NCBI GenBank assembly: GCA_022606135.1
Contig: JABYQN010000001.1
Coordinates: forward strand, 4,836,001 to 4,900,000
Direction of reading: 5' to 3'
Length of the DNA stretch: 64,000 bases
From: Fomes fomentarius
Lineage: Eukaryota > Basidiomycota > Agaricomycetes > Polyporales > Polyporaceae
The notes under the pieces are model-generated. The model had not been told where the DNA came from and ran no database searches. It saw only the letters and a list, made by a program, of their open reading frames with translations. Below, one piece after another: positions 35,422-47,551 of the stretch (within the stretch, counting starts at the first letter, position 1; each line of letters opens with the position of its first letter). Both the position numbers and the translations under genes were made by a program.

Positions 35422-37427
35422 ATGAGTGCTCCCTTCGACCTCGAGGCGCACCTAAGGTGGAAGTAAGTCCTTCTCTCGCCTTTTCGTTCCATCTCCAGCT
35501 CATTCCGGATCGTACAGAGCTGGTGTGATCCTGTGCAGCCTCGGTATCACGGGAACGTAAGTGTCTCTCCGTTTTATCAAACACAACACTTCAAATCCGT
35601 TCGCATCGTTCCACAGGATCTTTGGAGGTATCTTACTCGTCATTCTCCTGTCCACCACTCCGAGTCTTCACGCGCCTTCCCATAGTCGCCACCGGTCAGG
35701 TGGCCTCATACTTTCACCACTATTGGCGTGAGGACAGATGTATGTTGAGGACGGCTGTGCGTTTGATCTATCACGCTCCGCACGGTCTTCGCTTTGACAC
35801 TGATGACATGTATGGCCGCAAGGTCTGGGCCGTTTGGACATTGGATTGTCTCCAAATGGCGCTATATTCATACGCCGGTCAGCCGTCTGCGTTAGCTGTC
35901 CACGTGTGGTACTAACTCACGATCGTCACAGTTGTGCATTATCTGGTGTACGCTCACAATGACCTAGTCGGTCAATCGAAGATCGCATGGTATGTCTATA
36001 TCTTTCCGATAGTGGTGTTATGTCTACACGTACTTACCTAGACCATCACAGGACAGCAAGCGTGAGTGCTGTCGAATGTTGCAGTCCAGCAGAGCGCACA
36101 TCTCACACCGGTTCTCCAAACGATCATAGGGACAAACAGCCGTGAATGTAAGTCGACCACGTCAAGCAAGTCGGATAGCACTCTAACATCACGCACATCT
36201 AAGGCTACCCTTGTTGCTCTGGTCCAACTGTATGTCTTTTTACTGAATGACATCAACGTATCATTCATTTCTCTCTCCGTGTAGGTTCTACGTGCTCCGA
36301 GTATCAGCCCGTACGTCTGACTCCAGCCGTCGTGCCACAGTATCTCATCTATGGCTCGCAGTTTGTAGATACACTGCCGTCACAGTATCCTTGGTATGTT
36401 TTCCCCTGGGTCCCACATAACAATTCATCTGATTGGCTCTAAAAACAGTTGCTCCTGGTCGTAGCGAGTTGGGGTATTGTGATCATGCAACATCGACGTT
36501 TGGTCTGCACCGCTGACTTCGCCTTGGCGCGCCTCCAGCCCTTAGCATACGTGAGTCCATCTGCAACATCTGGCGGTCCTTCGTTCACCACATTCCGGAC
36601 AGTGCTCGTGGTTAAGCTGTTCGCCACTTCCCTTGACCTGGCCCGGGTCAGCGGTACTAATGTGATATGGCCTTCCTAGCGCATCGACAGAGTCCGTGGC
36701 CGCGCTCTCTGGTCTGGAGGTGAATGTCATTGTAGAGATACAAATACCGGCGATGCTAAGTCTGCTCCTAGGAACACGTGGTCCTGAATAACTCACTAAT
36801 TGCCGCAACGGACATCGCGATTAGTTTGACCCTCGTGGCTCTCTTGATCACGTCCAGAACGGGCGGTTCGAGGTCAGTATGCAGCCTCACGTTAATCGTG
36901 CTAATGCCGATCTCAAGTCTCATGATGCGTAGGACGAAACGGTTGATTAATCGACTGATCTTCTACACCATCAATACTGGCCTGATGACTAGGTATGCGA
37001 GTCTTCCTACGTTTCCACGGTTGAAATCGTTCTCACTATCTCATGACGTGCAGCGTTCTCGCGCTGCTAGCGGTCGTAACGGTATGTTCTCTACGACCGT
37101 GTCTCATGAACACCATCCTAAGATCTTCTTCATATGCATAGAACCTGACCAAGGGTGACACGATGCTATACGTCCTATTCTCATATGTCGGTACCAGTCG
37201 TGAGTCGCCCGTTCGTCGTCTGCGATTTCCGACTGAATCGCACGCAACCATCGTCAGTGTACACGGTGTCCATGGTCGCCAGTCTGAACGCGCGTGAAGG
37301 TCTGCGCAACCACATGGCTGAGGTAACAGGCATGACGACTATCCCGACTATCGCAAGTTTGCGTGGGGATGGGAACATCACCGTCATGGATATGCATAAT
37401 TCAAGGAACCGCGCAGTGCGCATGTGA
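35422..37427 (+). CDS. DUF6534-like multi-helix membrane protein, copy E3
   Basis: Plus-strand copy of the family. First exon 35422-35462 (MSAPFDLEAHLRW), then AGVILCSLGITGT after acceptor GTACAG, IFG, VATGQVASYFHHYWREDRC, AVWTLDCLQMALYSYA, AHYLVYAHNDLVGQSKIAW, HLTPVLQTIIGTN, LVALVQL, FYVLRVSAR, DIAISLTLVALLITSRTG, RRTKRLINRLIFYTINTGLMT and PSSVYTVSMVASLNAREGLRNHMAEVTG; stop at 37427. About seven helices are expected. It pairs head-to-head with the kinase-like relic K3, about 0.5 kb apart once the TIR insertion is discounted. Its closest relative is the inverted copy at 41415-43420. No cellular role is known to me. Confidence 0.75.
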
Positions 37428-38653
37428 GTAGACCTCCGCTCTTCGATCTCCTGGGACCATAGTCTGATCATCCTCTCACCATAAGACCCCCTGCGGTGTT
37501 CATTGAGACCTCCGTTGAGACGGCTCACTAATCGCGCGGGACTACGTATTACACGGGGTACGCTCTCCTGAGGGGTACTTATCGACGCTATAGTTCGTCA
37601 TGCAGCGCAAGGGTACACAGTGTGTCAGGGTCGAGTTCTCGGTCGCTAGTTCAAAGTTGTTCTCCCTTCGGCATGAGTCTTCTCGCCGCCACTGTCGGCT
37701 GTCAGATCATACTCCCAATATATATCCTCCTGCGTCCTGGTCAAATAAGCCCGGAAGTTCGCTATACTCACGGCAGCGAGAAGCCCAAGAGAGTGTCGGA
37801 GAAAAGGCATCCGTCCGAATGTAATTGCACGGACGATGAGAGTCACGGAAGCCTTATTGAACTTCTCATCCGGCGTCCACGTGCGAAGCTCGTGCTATGC
37901 GTGCGTCACGTTCACACCCCAGCATTCATCGTCCGACGTCTGCTAGGCTGAGACTGTAGACATATCGCGGAAGGGCCCTGGTGCATGCCTCGAACATCAG
38001 AGAGAATATAGCGACGACGAATGGGACGGCGTGGCCTGTGCGGCTTGCACGTACAAGGGAACGTCAGAGATATAGACTACTGTACTCGCCGATCGGAAGA
38101 GGGGCGAGATGACAAAGACAATTGAAGCGAGGGGTTAGAGCGAGGTTATGTGTTGTTTCAGACACAATTCTTCCGCAATGATTAAGGTGTGGCTCCCTCC
38201 ATACTAACATAGCGACCGCTGACAAACGCGGTCGATGCATAGACGGACCTGACTCCGGTGGTTTTAGTCAGCCGAACTCACAACTTGGTTCCTGGTCATA
38301 ACTAACTGCAGATCGTATCCCAATTAACTGAATTCACTGAACTTGGAGTCGCCAGTACTAACCATACGCCCTGCGCTGCACAGCACACCTGTGGTCAGTA
38401 CAGTATTCGAGCATGCTCTCCACTGGTGGCACCTCGAAATTGAAGCACGATGTACAATGCGCCTTCAGATACCACCCACGAAGGTGCGAGCGCGAAACAG
38501 TGCGCAGAAATCGGAGAGGAGAAACTAACGGGGCGCATCGGTGGGACCGGCGCCGCTCAGCTGTCCGTCCCGAGGAAGGTGAGTGTCACATACAGTGCAC
38601 AGACCAATGTAGTATGTCACCAATTCCAACTACAGGATACACAAGATGGGTCA
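37428..38653. repeat. Segmentally duplicated spacer
   Basis: No intact gene. About 37660-37780 contains a piece coding-like for ATVGCQIILPIYI, matched on the minus strand at 41080-41160. About 37780-37945 (GAACTTCTCATCCGGC onward) recurs in direct orientation at 44240-44400. About 37980-38090 and 38380-38640 recur inverted at 44880-44990 and 44400-44660. The segment is therefore a mosaic of pieces also present around 44.2-45.0 kb. Confidence 0.65.
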
Positions 38654-40755
38654 CTAACGATGAACCGGCTGTCCAGTTAGATATTCAAACTGGTATGCAT
38701 CATGTCCCTTGGTGATGAGTCCTCCCCGTTTCACCGTCTCATGCCTTGCGTCCCTTTCGTCGACCAACACAATGTTACTCGGATACCGCGCCTCGCCGTC
38801 CTTCCCGCACCAGTCAAAGCCAAACAGCACAACCCTGTCGCACATGACGAACAGGTTTGGCCTCCGCAGGTCCCCAAACACGAACCCGCGTTCGTGCACC
38901 ATCACAACCGCCGTACGGAGCGATTCGACGTGCACGGGGCTCGTCAGCTCCCGTGCCTCCTCGGTGATGCAGTCCATGACGATCACCCACAAGCCCACAT
39001 CGGGCTCAAACGCGCAGTGCCGCAGCTTCGGTGCTAGCGAGGCGGCTTCGAGCATCGCGTGCACTGTGCGATTGTAGCGATGTGCAAACTTGACCACAAC
39101 TTGGACTCTTTCTCCGTCGGGCGCACTCGCACGATGAGCCTCGGCGAGGAAGACTGCTTTACCAACCAGGTTCGGGACCAGTGCTGTTCGTGAGGATGAA
39201 GTCTTCCCCGCTCTCGCGATACCTGGTGAAATGGGGGCCGATGAAGGAGGGCGCAGGGCGGGCGGCAACTGCAGCACGAGGGCGAACGCCGCGCTGCGGC
39301 CCGAAGTACGAGCCAACGACTGTTCTGTAGTAGTTGTCAAGCTCTGCGACACAGATCCTGAGCGCGCGGAACAGCCTCGCGACGCGATATCCTGCATCAT
39401 CCAGAGCGGTGCGGCCAATCTCACTTGAGCGAGGCACGACCGAGATATAGTCTGTCAGGTTCTCGACGATGAGTCTGTCGGCGAACACAGCGCCGCTGAC
39501 GATGATGTGTGGACCAGGCATGCCGATCAACAGTGCGGGACAACAGCAGACCTCCCTGATCGTCCGTGCCTGTAACAGCAATGTCAAATGAATATTCAAA
39601 CATAACGAATAGATCCAGAACTACTACCCTCTTCAGAGGAGTATATGGCGACATAGTCGCATTCGGCCTGGGCGTTCGGATCGCATGCACCGGTCCCAAC
39701 ATCTTCTTTCACCTCTCTTATGGTGGGGATGATAAGGAAGCAGTCGGGAGTCTCTATGGAGGCCACTCGGCCATTGGATTGGAGTGTACCTGATGCGAAC
39801 GTGAGAGTGATTGACTCTAAGATAGTTGGATGGACGGCCTCCCCATTGTAGGCCTTGATTCGTCTGGCCTCCACGCCGTAAAAGTCTACTGCGTCGTTGA
39901 CAAACCATTGCGCACGCTCAAGCTCCTCGTGCGTGAGTTCCGTATCTTCGAGGTTGGCCATGATGGAGAGGAAGTGAGCAAAGACGGGATGATAGATGGC
40001 GATTGGACGGGCAGCGAGATCAAGTGGACGGAAGTTGTATACCGCGTCCTGCCTACTAGGCGTCTGAGTCTTCATGCGGTTGCGTACGACAGCGCCCTCC
40101 GACGGAGAAGCTCGGGCTCGGGCAGCACCTGCGAGGGACTCGCGACCTATAGGGAGATGGTGTGAATTATCTACAGGGAGGGGAACTCACGAATCTGACC
40201 CTGCGATTCATTCACTTCATGCAACACGGGCAATGTCGATGGGTGAGCGGGAGGCGTGATGGCTAAGAAGGATGGAAGAATCAATGAAGGACAGATAATT
40301 CACAGCTCTTGGCCTGGTACGCACTCAAAACAAGCAACTTCTTCAATTGCGCCTCCTCCCACAATCTCAACGAAACATACTTCGAGCGTGGCACCGCATT
40401 TTCTTCAAGGTATTCGCTGTTGACCACCTGATAGGCGTTTTTGAAGGCCTTAGTTGTCTGTCCGATAGGACGGATGTCAGCTTCGAGCCCATAGCAAAGA
40501 ATGAGGGTGAGTATCAGGTCGTGCGAGGTCACAGGTTTGGCGTACTTGATAGACCGTGACACTGATCGCGCTGTGAGGCGGAATCTGGAAGACATCTTCA
40601 CTGCCACAAATCTCCTCGAGGGTGATGTCCTGTAGATTGGATACATAAATTCTTTCCCCATGCACGAACTCCCAGGCAACGTTAATGAGGAACTCCAGGC
40701 TATCCCAACCAGACAGGGAACGGAGGACAGGGACTTCGAATTCGAGTATTTTTGT
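38654..40755 (-). pseudogene. Atypical kinase-like gene K1, frameshifted
   Basis: Related to Agaricomycete protein-kinase-like genes. Minus-strand order: N-terminal exon KILEFEVPVLRSLSGW, SLEFLINVAWEFVHGERIYVSNLQDITLEE; GLEADIRPIGQTTKAF; PIAIYHPVFAHFLSIM and LEDTELTHEELERA; AECDYVAIYSSEE; SGAVFADRLIVENLTDY; ending with a kinase-like core, VQVVVKFAHRYN, then HERGFVFGDLRRPNLFV (the loop Asp and Asn kept, HRD altered) and LFGFDWCG in place of DFG. Stop is at 38654. Two breaks: no in-frame ATG where K2 has MGEI (about 40755), and a shift near 39160-39190 that turns ...EDFILTN out of the frame of VPNLVGKAVFLAEAH. Probably inactive unless these are assembly errors. The junction near 39560 could not be resolved to a phase. 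Confidence 0.72.
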
Positions 40756-41414
40756 TCGTTTTCTCCTTCCTTAGCGGCAGGCATGGTACGAGAGCAAGAG
40801 CACAAGAGCAAGCGTGGGCTGAGAGAAGTTCAACTCGAAGTTGTGGCCTAAAGTTCACACGTCAATAGAGACAATCCAGAATCCGTGAGATCTCCCAGAA
40901 GCGTCGGAGATTTCCCCAGCGCTACCGGGGGATTAGGTCAGCATTTTGCGGCAGTCAGCTGAACATATCTGCAAGCACGATGCACTCGTGCCAGTACTTA
41001 CATACCCAACTCAATTCTTGGGGACGCGGGACGCGTTGAGAGCTTATTGATGCTTCTCGCTGCCGTGCGTATGACGAACTTCCGGGCCTATTTGACCCCG
41101 GCGCAGGAGGAGATATATTCCTTGGGAGTATGATCTGCCAGCCGACAGTGGCGCCGAGAAGACTCATACAGAAAGGTAGAACCATCAGGCAACCAAGAAG
41201 TGGAAGATCGTGTACCGTGGCGCTGCATGACGACGACATATAGAAAGAGCGCGTCGATAGGGACCCCTAAGGGGAGCGTACACGATGTACTACGTGGTGC
41301 CGTGCACGATTAGTGAGCCGTCTCAACGGAGGTCTCAATGAACACCGCAGGGGGTCTTGCGAGAGAGGGAATGGTGAGACCATGGGACCAGCAGATCGAA
41401 GAGGGCAGATTTAC
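40756..41414. other. Spacer, partly 3' tail of the E4 unit
   Basis: From about 41040 to 41350 the sequence is the downstream tail shared with E1 and E2 (for example GGGACCCCTAAGGGGAGCGT at 41260 and AACGGAGGTCTCAATGAACA near 41323). The bases 40756-41030 show no gene or repeat. Confidence 0.5.
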
Positions 41415-43420
41415 TCACGTGCGCACTGCGCGATTCTTTGAGTTTTGCATATCCATGACGGTGAGGTTCCCGTCCTCACGCAGCAAACTTGCGATAGTCG
41501 GGATAGTCGTCATGCATGTTACCTCAGCCATGTGGTTGCGCAGACCTTCACGCGCGTTCAGACTGGCGACCATGGACACCGTGTACACTGACGATGGTGG
41601 CGTGCGATTCAGGCGGAAATCGCGGATGACGAACGGGCGACTCACGACTTGAACCAACATATGAGAATAGGACGTATAGCAGCATGTCACCGTTGGTCAG
41701 GTTCTACGCATATGAAGAAGATCTTAGGAAGGTGTTCATGAGATACGGTCGTAGAGAACACACCGTTACAATAGCCAGCAGCGCGAGAACGCTGCATGTC
41801 ATGACATAGTGAGAACGATTTCAACCGTGCAAACGTAGGAAGACTCGCATACCTAGTCATCAGGCCAGTGTTGATGGTGTAGAAGATCAGTCGATTGATC
41901 AACCGTTTCGTCCTACGCATCACAACACTTGAGTTGGGCATTAGCAGGGTTAACGTGAGGCTGTATACTGACCTCGAACCGCCCGTTCTGGACGTGATCA
42001 AGAGAGCCACGAGGGTCAAACTAATCGCGATGTCCGTTGCGGCAATTAATGCGTTATTCAGGGATACGTATTTCTACGAGCAGCCTTAGCATTGCCGGTA
42101 TTTGTAGCTCTAAAATGACATTCACCTTCAGACCAGAGAGCGCGGCAACGGAATCGGTGGATACGCTAGGAGGGCGACATAAGTATCGTTGACCCGGGCC
42201 AGGTCAAGGGAGGTGGCGAACATCTTTACCACGAGCACTGTCCGGAATGTGATGAACGAAGGACCGCCAGATGTTGCAGATGGACTCACGTATGCTAACG
42301 CCTGGAGGACCGCCGTGGCGAAGTCAGCGGTGCGGACCAAACGCCGATGTTACATGATCACAATACCCCAACACGCTGCGACCAGGAGCAACTGGTATTA
42401 TAGCCAATCAGATGAATTATGATATGGGACCCAGGGGAAAACATACCAAGACTACTGTGACGGCAGTATATCTACACACTGCGAGCCACAGATGAGATAC
42501 TGTGGCACGACGGCTGGAGTCATACGTACGGGCAGATACTCGAAGCACGTAGAACCTAACACGGAGAGAGAAATGAACGATATGTTGCTGTGATTCAGGA
42601 CAACGACATACAATTGCACCAGAGCCGTGAGGGTAGCCTCAAATGTGCGTGATGTCAGAGTGCTGTCCGACTTGCTTGACGTGGTCGACTTACATTCACA
42701 ACCGATTGTCCCTATGATCGTTCGGACAACCGGTGTGAGATGTGCGCTCTGCTCGACTACAAATTTCGGCAGCACTCACGCTTGCTGTCCTGGAATGGTC
42801 CAGGTAAATACGTGTAGACATAAGACCACTATCGGAAAGATATAGACATACCATGGGAGCGTCGATTGACCGACTAGGTCATTGTGTGCGTACACCAGAT
42901 AATGCGCAACTGCGACGATTGTGGGTTAGTATCACACGGGGACAGCTAGAGGAGAACCGAGATCGCTGACCAGTGTACGAATATAGCGCCATTTGGAGAC
43001 AACCCAATGTCCAAACGGTCGAGACCTTGCCGCCATACATGCCGTCAGTGTCAGATCAAAGATCGTGAGGAGCGTGATAGATGGAACGCACAGCCGCCTT
43101 CAACGTGCACCTATCCTCGCTCCAATAGTGGCGAAAGTATGAGGCCACCTGACCGGAGGCGACTACGGGAAAGCGCGTGAGGAGTGGTAGACAGGAGAAT
43201 GACGAGTAAGATACCTCCAAAGATCCTGTGGAACGATGTGAACGGATTTGAAGTGTTGTGTGGGATAAAACGGAGAGACACTTACGTTCCCGTGATACCG
43301 AGGCTGCACAGAATGACACCAGCTCTGCACGATCCGGAATGAGCTGGAGATGGAAGGAAAAGGCGAGGGAAGGACTTACTTCCACCTTAGGTGCGCCTCG
43401 AGGTCGAAGGGAGCACTCAT
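41415..43420 (-). CDS. DUF6534-like multi-helix membrane protein, copy E4
   Basis: Minus-strand copy, inverted with respect to E3 and closest to it. It starts MSAPFDLEAHLRW at 43420; acceptor GTGCAG leads into AGVILCSLGITGT, followed by VASGQVASYFRHYWSEDRCTLKAA, the WTLDCLQ block, HLTPVVRTIIGT, LTALVQL, the LVALLITSRTGGSRSVYSLTL block, RRTKRLINRLIFYTINTGLMT and PSSVYTVSMVASLNAREGLRNHMAEVT; stop at 41415. The same conserved TATA block lies about 310 bases upstream (43743). To its right, head-to-head, are remains of a kinase-like N-terminus (43955-44180). Function unknown. The middle exons (about 42400-42800) are uncertain. Confidence 0.75.
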
Positions 43421-43724
43421 TGTGAGAGGTTGATGGTGAGCAGCATGCGGCGGGGTCGAAAGGATTGACGAAGGCGCAGTGACAATTTATGTGGACTGAA
43501 CCCGGTGATCGACAGCCGGAGTTATACACCGTCCACGGTAGTGGCGCATCCCGAGATGGCAGTTGATTGGAGATCTATTATGCATGGTATGATACGAATC
43601 GCGATGCAGATGAGTCGGGCGACCATTATAATCCTGCAACCGACAAGGAGGAGAGATGATCCAGCAAGGTGAAACGCGCGCACTGCGTTACTTTTTTTTT
43701 CGCAAGTAGGTGTCTGTTTCGACG

Positions 43725-43743
43725 GTAGATATATACGCTGGTT
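43725..43743 (-). promoter_or_regulatory. Conserved core promoter of copy E4
   Basis: Minus strand CAACCAGCG followed by TATATATC, at the same distance from the start as in E3 and E2. Flanking sequence to 43700 is essentially identical to E3. Confidence 0.55.
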
Positions 43744-43954
43744 GAATGCCACGATCTAGTGACATTGGTCCAACACGGGTGCGGGAACCCGCCGGGCCAG
43801 GCCGCCGGAACACGGAAGATTATTGAACCATCTCATGAGCAATATTGGATTTGATGATGATCGCACCCGGATGAAATAACAATCCCTATTCTCCGCCTCT
43901 TGGGTCCTTGCGTGCGTTTCCTAGGAATAATTATATGTGTCTACCAGATGTGAC

Positions 43955-44180
43955 TATGTCTCCAATCATTTTGGAGGACACCATCTGGAGGACAATCGTC
44001 TGAGAGAACGTCCTCTCCGAAAGATCACGTCTCACAGGGCGCTTGAAGTACGAATCTATGAAGTCCGTCTCATATTTCTTACTGTGACAACCCCTGTACG
44101 CTCATCTGCTATAGCTCGAAGCTGATATCTGTGCCGAACAAAATCGGGCTTTCATAGACGCCTCTCACGTGCGTCACTAG
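43955..44180 (+). pseudogene. Relic of a kinase-like N-terminus (K4)
   Basis: Plus-strand remnant of the first two exons of the kinase-like family: LEDTIWRTIV, a stop, then ERSRLT and YESMKSV near 43970-44070, and LEADICAEQNRAF near 44115-44160. It mirrors 34180-34415 in reverse orientation. The rest of the gene is missing. With E4 it forms a divergent pair like K3/E3. Near 43940-43990 it retains the uninterrupted version of the site that holds the TIR element in the other copy. Confidence 0.65.
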
Positions 44181-45041
44181 TCACTAGCGAATCGGAATAC
44201 GACCAACCTCCCTTCGGCTATGCTCGCTTACGCCCATCAGCCCCCCAAGAGAGCGTCGGAGCAAGGGCACCATTCGAATGTACTTGTACGGATAATCAGA
44301 GTTCACGGAAGCTTCGTTGAACTTCTCATCCGGCCTCCACGTGCGAAGCTCGTGTTACTATACGTGCGTCACGTTCACACCCAGCATTCATCGTCTGCGA
44401 CAACCGCTTCAACCGTGTGCATCCGGTAGTTGGAATCGCCAGTGACATATATATACTGTGTTGGTCTGATTGTACGTGATACTCATCTTCCTCGGGACGA
44501 ACAGCAGCGGCGCCATTCACCGACGCGCTCGCGCCTTCGTGCGTTCAGACTCGAACGCGTGTCGTACATTGTGTATCTTCAGTTCCGAGATACTGAATAC
44601 TGACCACAGGTGTGCTGTGCTTAGGCTGCTGGAGCCAAGGGCGTATGGTACTGGCAAATTCAAGGTATGAGTTCGACCGACTGACCGAGTAATAATACCG
44701 GAGTCCGACTCTCAGGTCCGTCTATGCGTCGACCGCCGTTGTCGCTATGTTAGTATGTAAGGAGCCACACCTTAATCATGTCGGCTGTGTTCGGTGCGGC
44801 TCAACACGTAACCTTGCTCTACTTAACACCTCCCTTCAATAGGTTCCGTCTTTAACGCCCTCAGGCTCTCCTGATAGAGAGCACCGCCATCTATATCTCT
44901 GGCGCTCCCCTGTACGCGCGAGCCGCACAGCCTGGCACACCGTCGCATTCGTCATTACTACTACTACCATATTCCCTCGGATCTTCGGAGCACGCACTTC
45001 CACCGTGACTAGCAGGGCCCTTCCGCAATATGTCTAGTACG
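44181..45041. repeat. Segmentally duplicated spacer, partner of 37.6-38.7 kb
   Basis: Pieces at 44240-44400 (direct), 44400-44660 (inverted) and 44880-44990 (inverted) match 37780-37945, 38380-38640 and 37980-38090. The mixed orientations show more than one rearrangement. No gene. Confidence 0.6.
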
Positions 45042-46813
45042 TCATCGAACTCGGCCCCGGGAGGTCCAGTGGGAGTTGCCGCAGTGGGTTGGGGGGGGGG
45101 GGGGGAAAGTGCTTGGATCATCAGGATTCTGCACACACACACACACTGGGATCAGCCAGAGTCGTAGACGGTGAATGCTACATAGTGGCTGGGTGGCCAG
45201 TGGGACTGTGACGTAGACGTACGTATAGCAACATGAGCTTCGCATTCCGAGTCGTAGGTGGAGGCCGGATGGGAACTTGACTTGGAGTTCCTTCGAGCTT
45301 CCGTGGCTGTCATCATCATCATCCGTACGACTCGGAGTGCCTTCCTGGCAGCTTTGCTCCGACACTGTGTCGTTGCCGTGAGTACGGCGACCGTCCAGGT
45401 TGATGTGGCGGCGGCGGCGCAGGAGGAGATAGCACAGCAGGGCTGCTATCAAGAGGAAGCGAGACACCACCGATGACTGCACCGATGATCTCGCCAGGTT
45501 AAGTACTGGACTTTGCCGTGGTACGTTGTGAGAGAGGAGAGGGAGTGTTATCACTGTTACTGCGAGATGATGTGGGTATAGCGGAATAGGTACGGTGAGC
45601 GTTAATGGGCCGATCGATGTGTAAAACGAGATACTACCGGAGGTCGGCGAGATTTCGACAGAGGAAAGTATCGAGACGCTCCGAGTCGCGATAGACGAGC
45701 TAGATGCAGCCGGTGTGCTCGGAGATAATATCGTGGCTGGTGTGAGGTGCGCCGACGAAGACTGGGGGAGGTAGGAACTATCCAGGATGTGCGAATCGTG
45801 GACGAGGGCAGTACTAGTGTGGATACTGCTGACGATGGCGGCAGCGGAAAAGATGTTGTATCGGGAAGATCTAATACGCATCGTCATGCTTCTTGTTGAG
45901 ATGATCTATATGATCAGCAGCTCCTTAGATGCTCACCTGCTTTCGCAACGCGTTGTGCAGTCTCTATGTCAAACGTGCCCGATTGCTGGTGTGGTGTGAG
46001 CCAACTCGCGTCGTCAGTAGTGCCCAACGACGGTGTATGACTATGACGCGCAGAACTCACGGCGACATCCTGGAACGCCCACGCTGGGACTGAGGTTCCC
46101 GGGAGTAATGGCCTTGGATAGCTTCGCAGAGCCGACCGAGCGTGAGCATAATGACGCACCACAAATAAGGAAGTCCTGACTTTCTGACGGTCTTTCTCTG
46201 GCACTTCTCCGAGAACTGCGGCCAGCTGGCGTCCTCCTGATGAGCCACCGCGCGAGGAAATACAGAAATACAGACAGAAGATAGTCAACGTTCATACATA
46301 CCCAAGCACTCCTGGGCCACCTGACGCATTGAACTGGCATACTTGACACGCCTGCATCATGGAATATGTCACAGTGCTGCACGCACAATCCGCAGTCGGG
46401 TCGCTGATGTTGCTCGGGGGACATAGAATGTGTGCGGGTTCGTGAGCTTGGTCCATACCATATACGCTGAACCCCGCATGGAGTCATCATGCATCATGGT
46501 CAGAGCTCGTCGCGGTCCGATTGAGTCATACAACCACTTACATCCAGATGGCATGCAGCCAGTGATCAGGTAGGCAGTAACAAGACACGGGTTCTGTCCT
46601 AGCGCGTCCGACATCTGCATTTGAGAGCGGCAGTCAGCACGTTTCCGTTCCCATCCGCAAGCACGATGCACTCGTGGTACATACCCAGGAGAACCCGGCC
46701 ACGCATGCGCATGTAGCATCAGTCTTCTGCGCATGGACATCTACATCTGGCGATAGGAGTGTCAAGCATGCTAGGGAGAGGAGGGATGTCCTGCACAAGT
46801 ACAAGTATCTCAT
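45042..46813 (-). pseudogene. Single-pass surface protein paralogue with frame breaks
   Basis: Paralogue of 15271-16914. It starts at 46813 with a signal peptide (MRYLYLCRTSLLSLACLTLL); this first exon, 46685-46813, is 129 nt as in the paralogue. Then come SDALGQNPCLVTAYLITGC (46542-46614), NPHTFYVP and SNISDPTADCACSTVTYSMMQACQVCQF, WPQFSEKCQRKTV, LPGTSVPAWAFQDV, a Ser/Thr-rich region and a membrane helix (LLIAALLCYLLL) followed by RRRR and a tail. The frame breaks at the G run 46416-46420 (plus strand), where one missing C in the coding strand separates FYVP from PSNISD, and again near the helix, between GEIIGAVIGGVS and LLIAALL (about 45450). It may be intact if these are homopolymer errors. 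The tail contains the longest homopolymer in the window (15 G, 45091-45105). Confidence 0.72.
45091..45105. repeat. Poly-G tract, 15 bases
   Basis: Uninterrupted run of 15 G on the plus strand, coding for Pro on the minus strand in the tail of the surface protein paralogue. Such a run is unreliable in sequencing and unstable in cells. A (CA)n run follows at about 45131-45146. Confidence 0.9.
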
Positions 46814-47551
46814 CGTACGCGGATGTGAGTATCGACACCAGAGGGTCCGTCATGGTGTCGCTTAAGACTCCAACTGGAACCACAACTGTCGTCAGAATTG
46901 GCAGGACGAAGAAATCTCGCTCCTCGCTGCGGTCGACAACCCAGGGTGCTCATCGCCATCCGGGATTCCAAAGCCAGTGCTTGTTCGACAAGTGATGGTG
47001 AACCGTGGCGGCAGAAGAGACGAGCAGATACGAGTTATAGGATAGCAGATGCCAGAGAGCCGCTGCGCATGGACTTAGATATGCGTTCTCTGTCGTTCTG
47101 ACAACTACGTCTCGCGATGAGTTGTGTTAGTTCGAATCCGAGGGCCGCTAAACTGAGATGCATATGGCAGTCAGATCGCATGGATGAGGAACCGCGGCGC
47201 GTCTCCGTCCCGACCTACAGTGCAGTACAAGCCCATACTCACCAGCCTCCAATCTTGTGACAGTGCACTGGATGGATGCAGAGCGCAAAAAAAACAGATT
47301 TGCACGATCCGAAAGTAGCGATACATACACATACAGTGCACCCTAAGTGGTCGACATCAGCCGGTCAGTACGAATGCCAGAACCGAGCTCCGTCAAGCCA
47401 CTCACCTTTTCCCATCAGATCCGAGGCGTATCATACACGCATCCGCCTCAGAATCCCTGATCCCTGATCCCAAAATCCCAAAATCCCAAGAACCCAAACG
47501 GCCCAAACGCATCTACGCAAAGCAAACCCATCCGCACACCGCACACGCAAC
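46814..47551. other. Intergenic between surface protein paralogue and tRNase Z
   Basis: No separate gene. 47431-47540 may hold a short alternative last exon of the tRNase Z gene: the stop at 47552 overlaps a good donor (AG followed by GTGAGT), and an acceptor TGCGTAG is near 47513 on the minus strand. Confidence 0.35.

Noticed and set aside
33300..45000. Retrotransposon origin for the duplicated blocks
   Set aside because: No reverse transcriptase, integrase or long terminal repeats were found; the copies retain introns and promoters, so they arose by DNA-level duplication.
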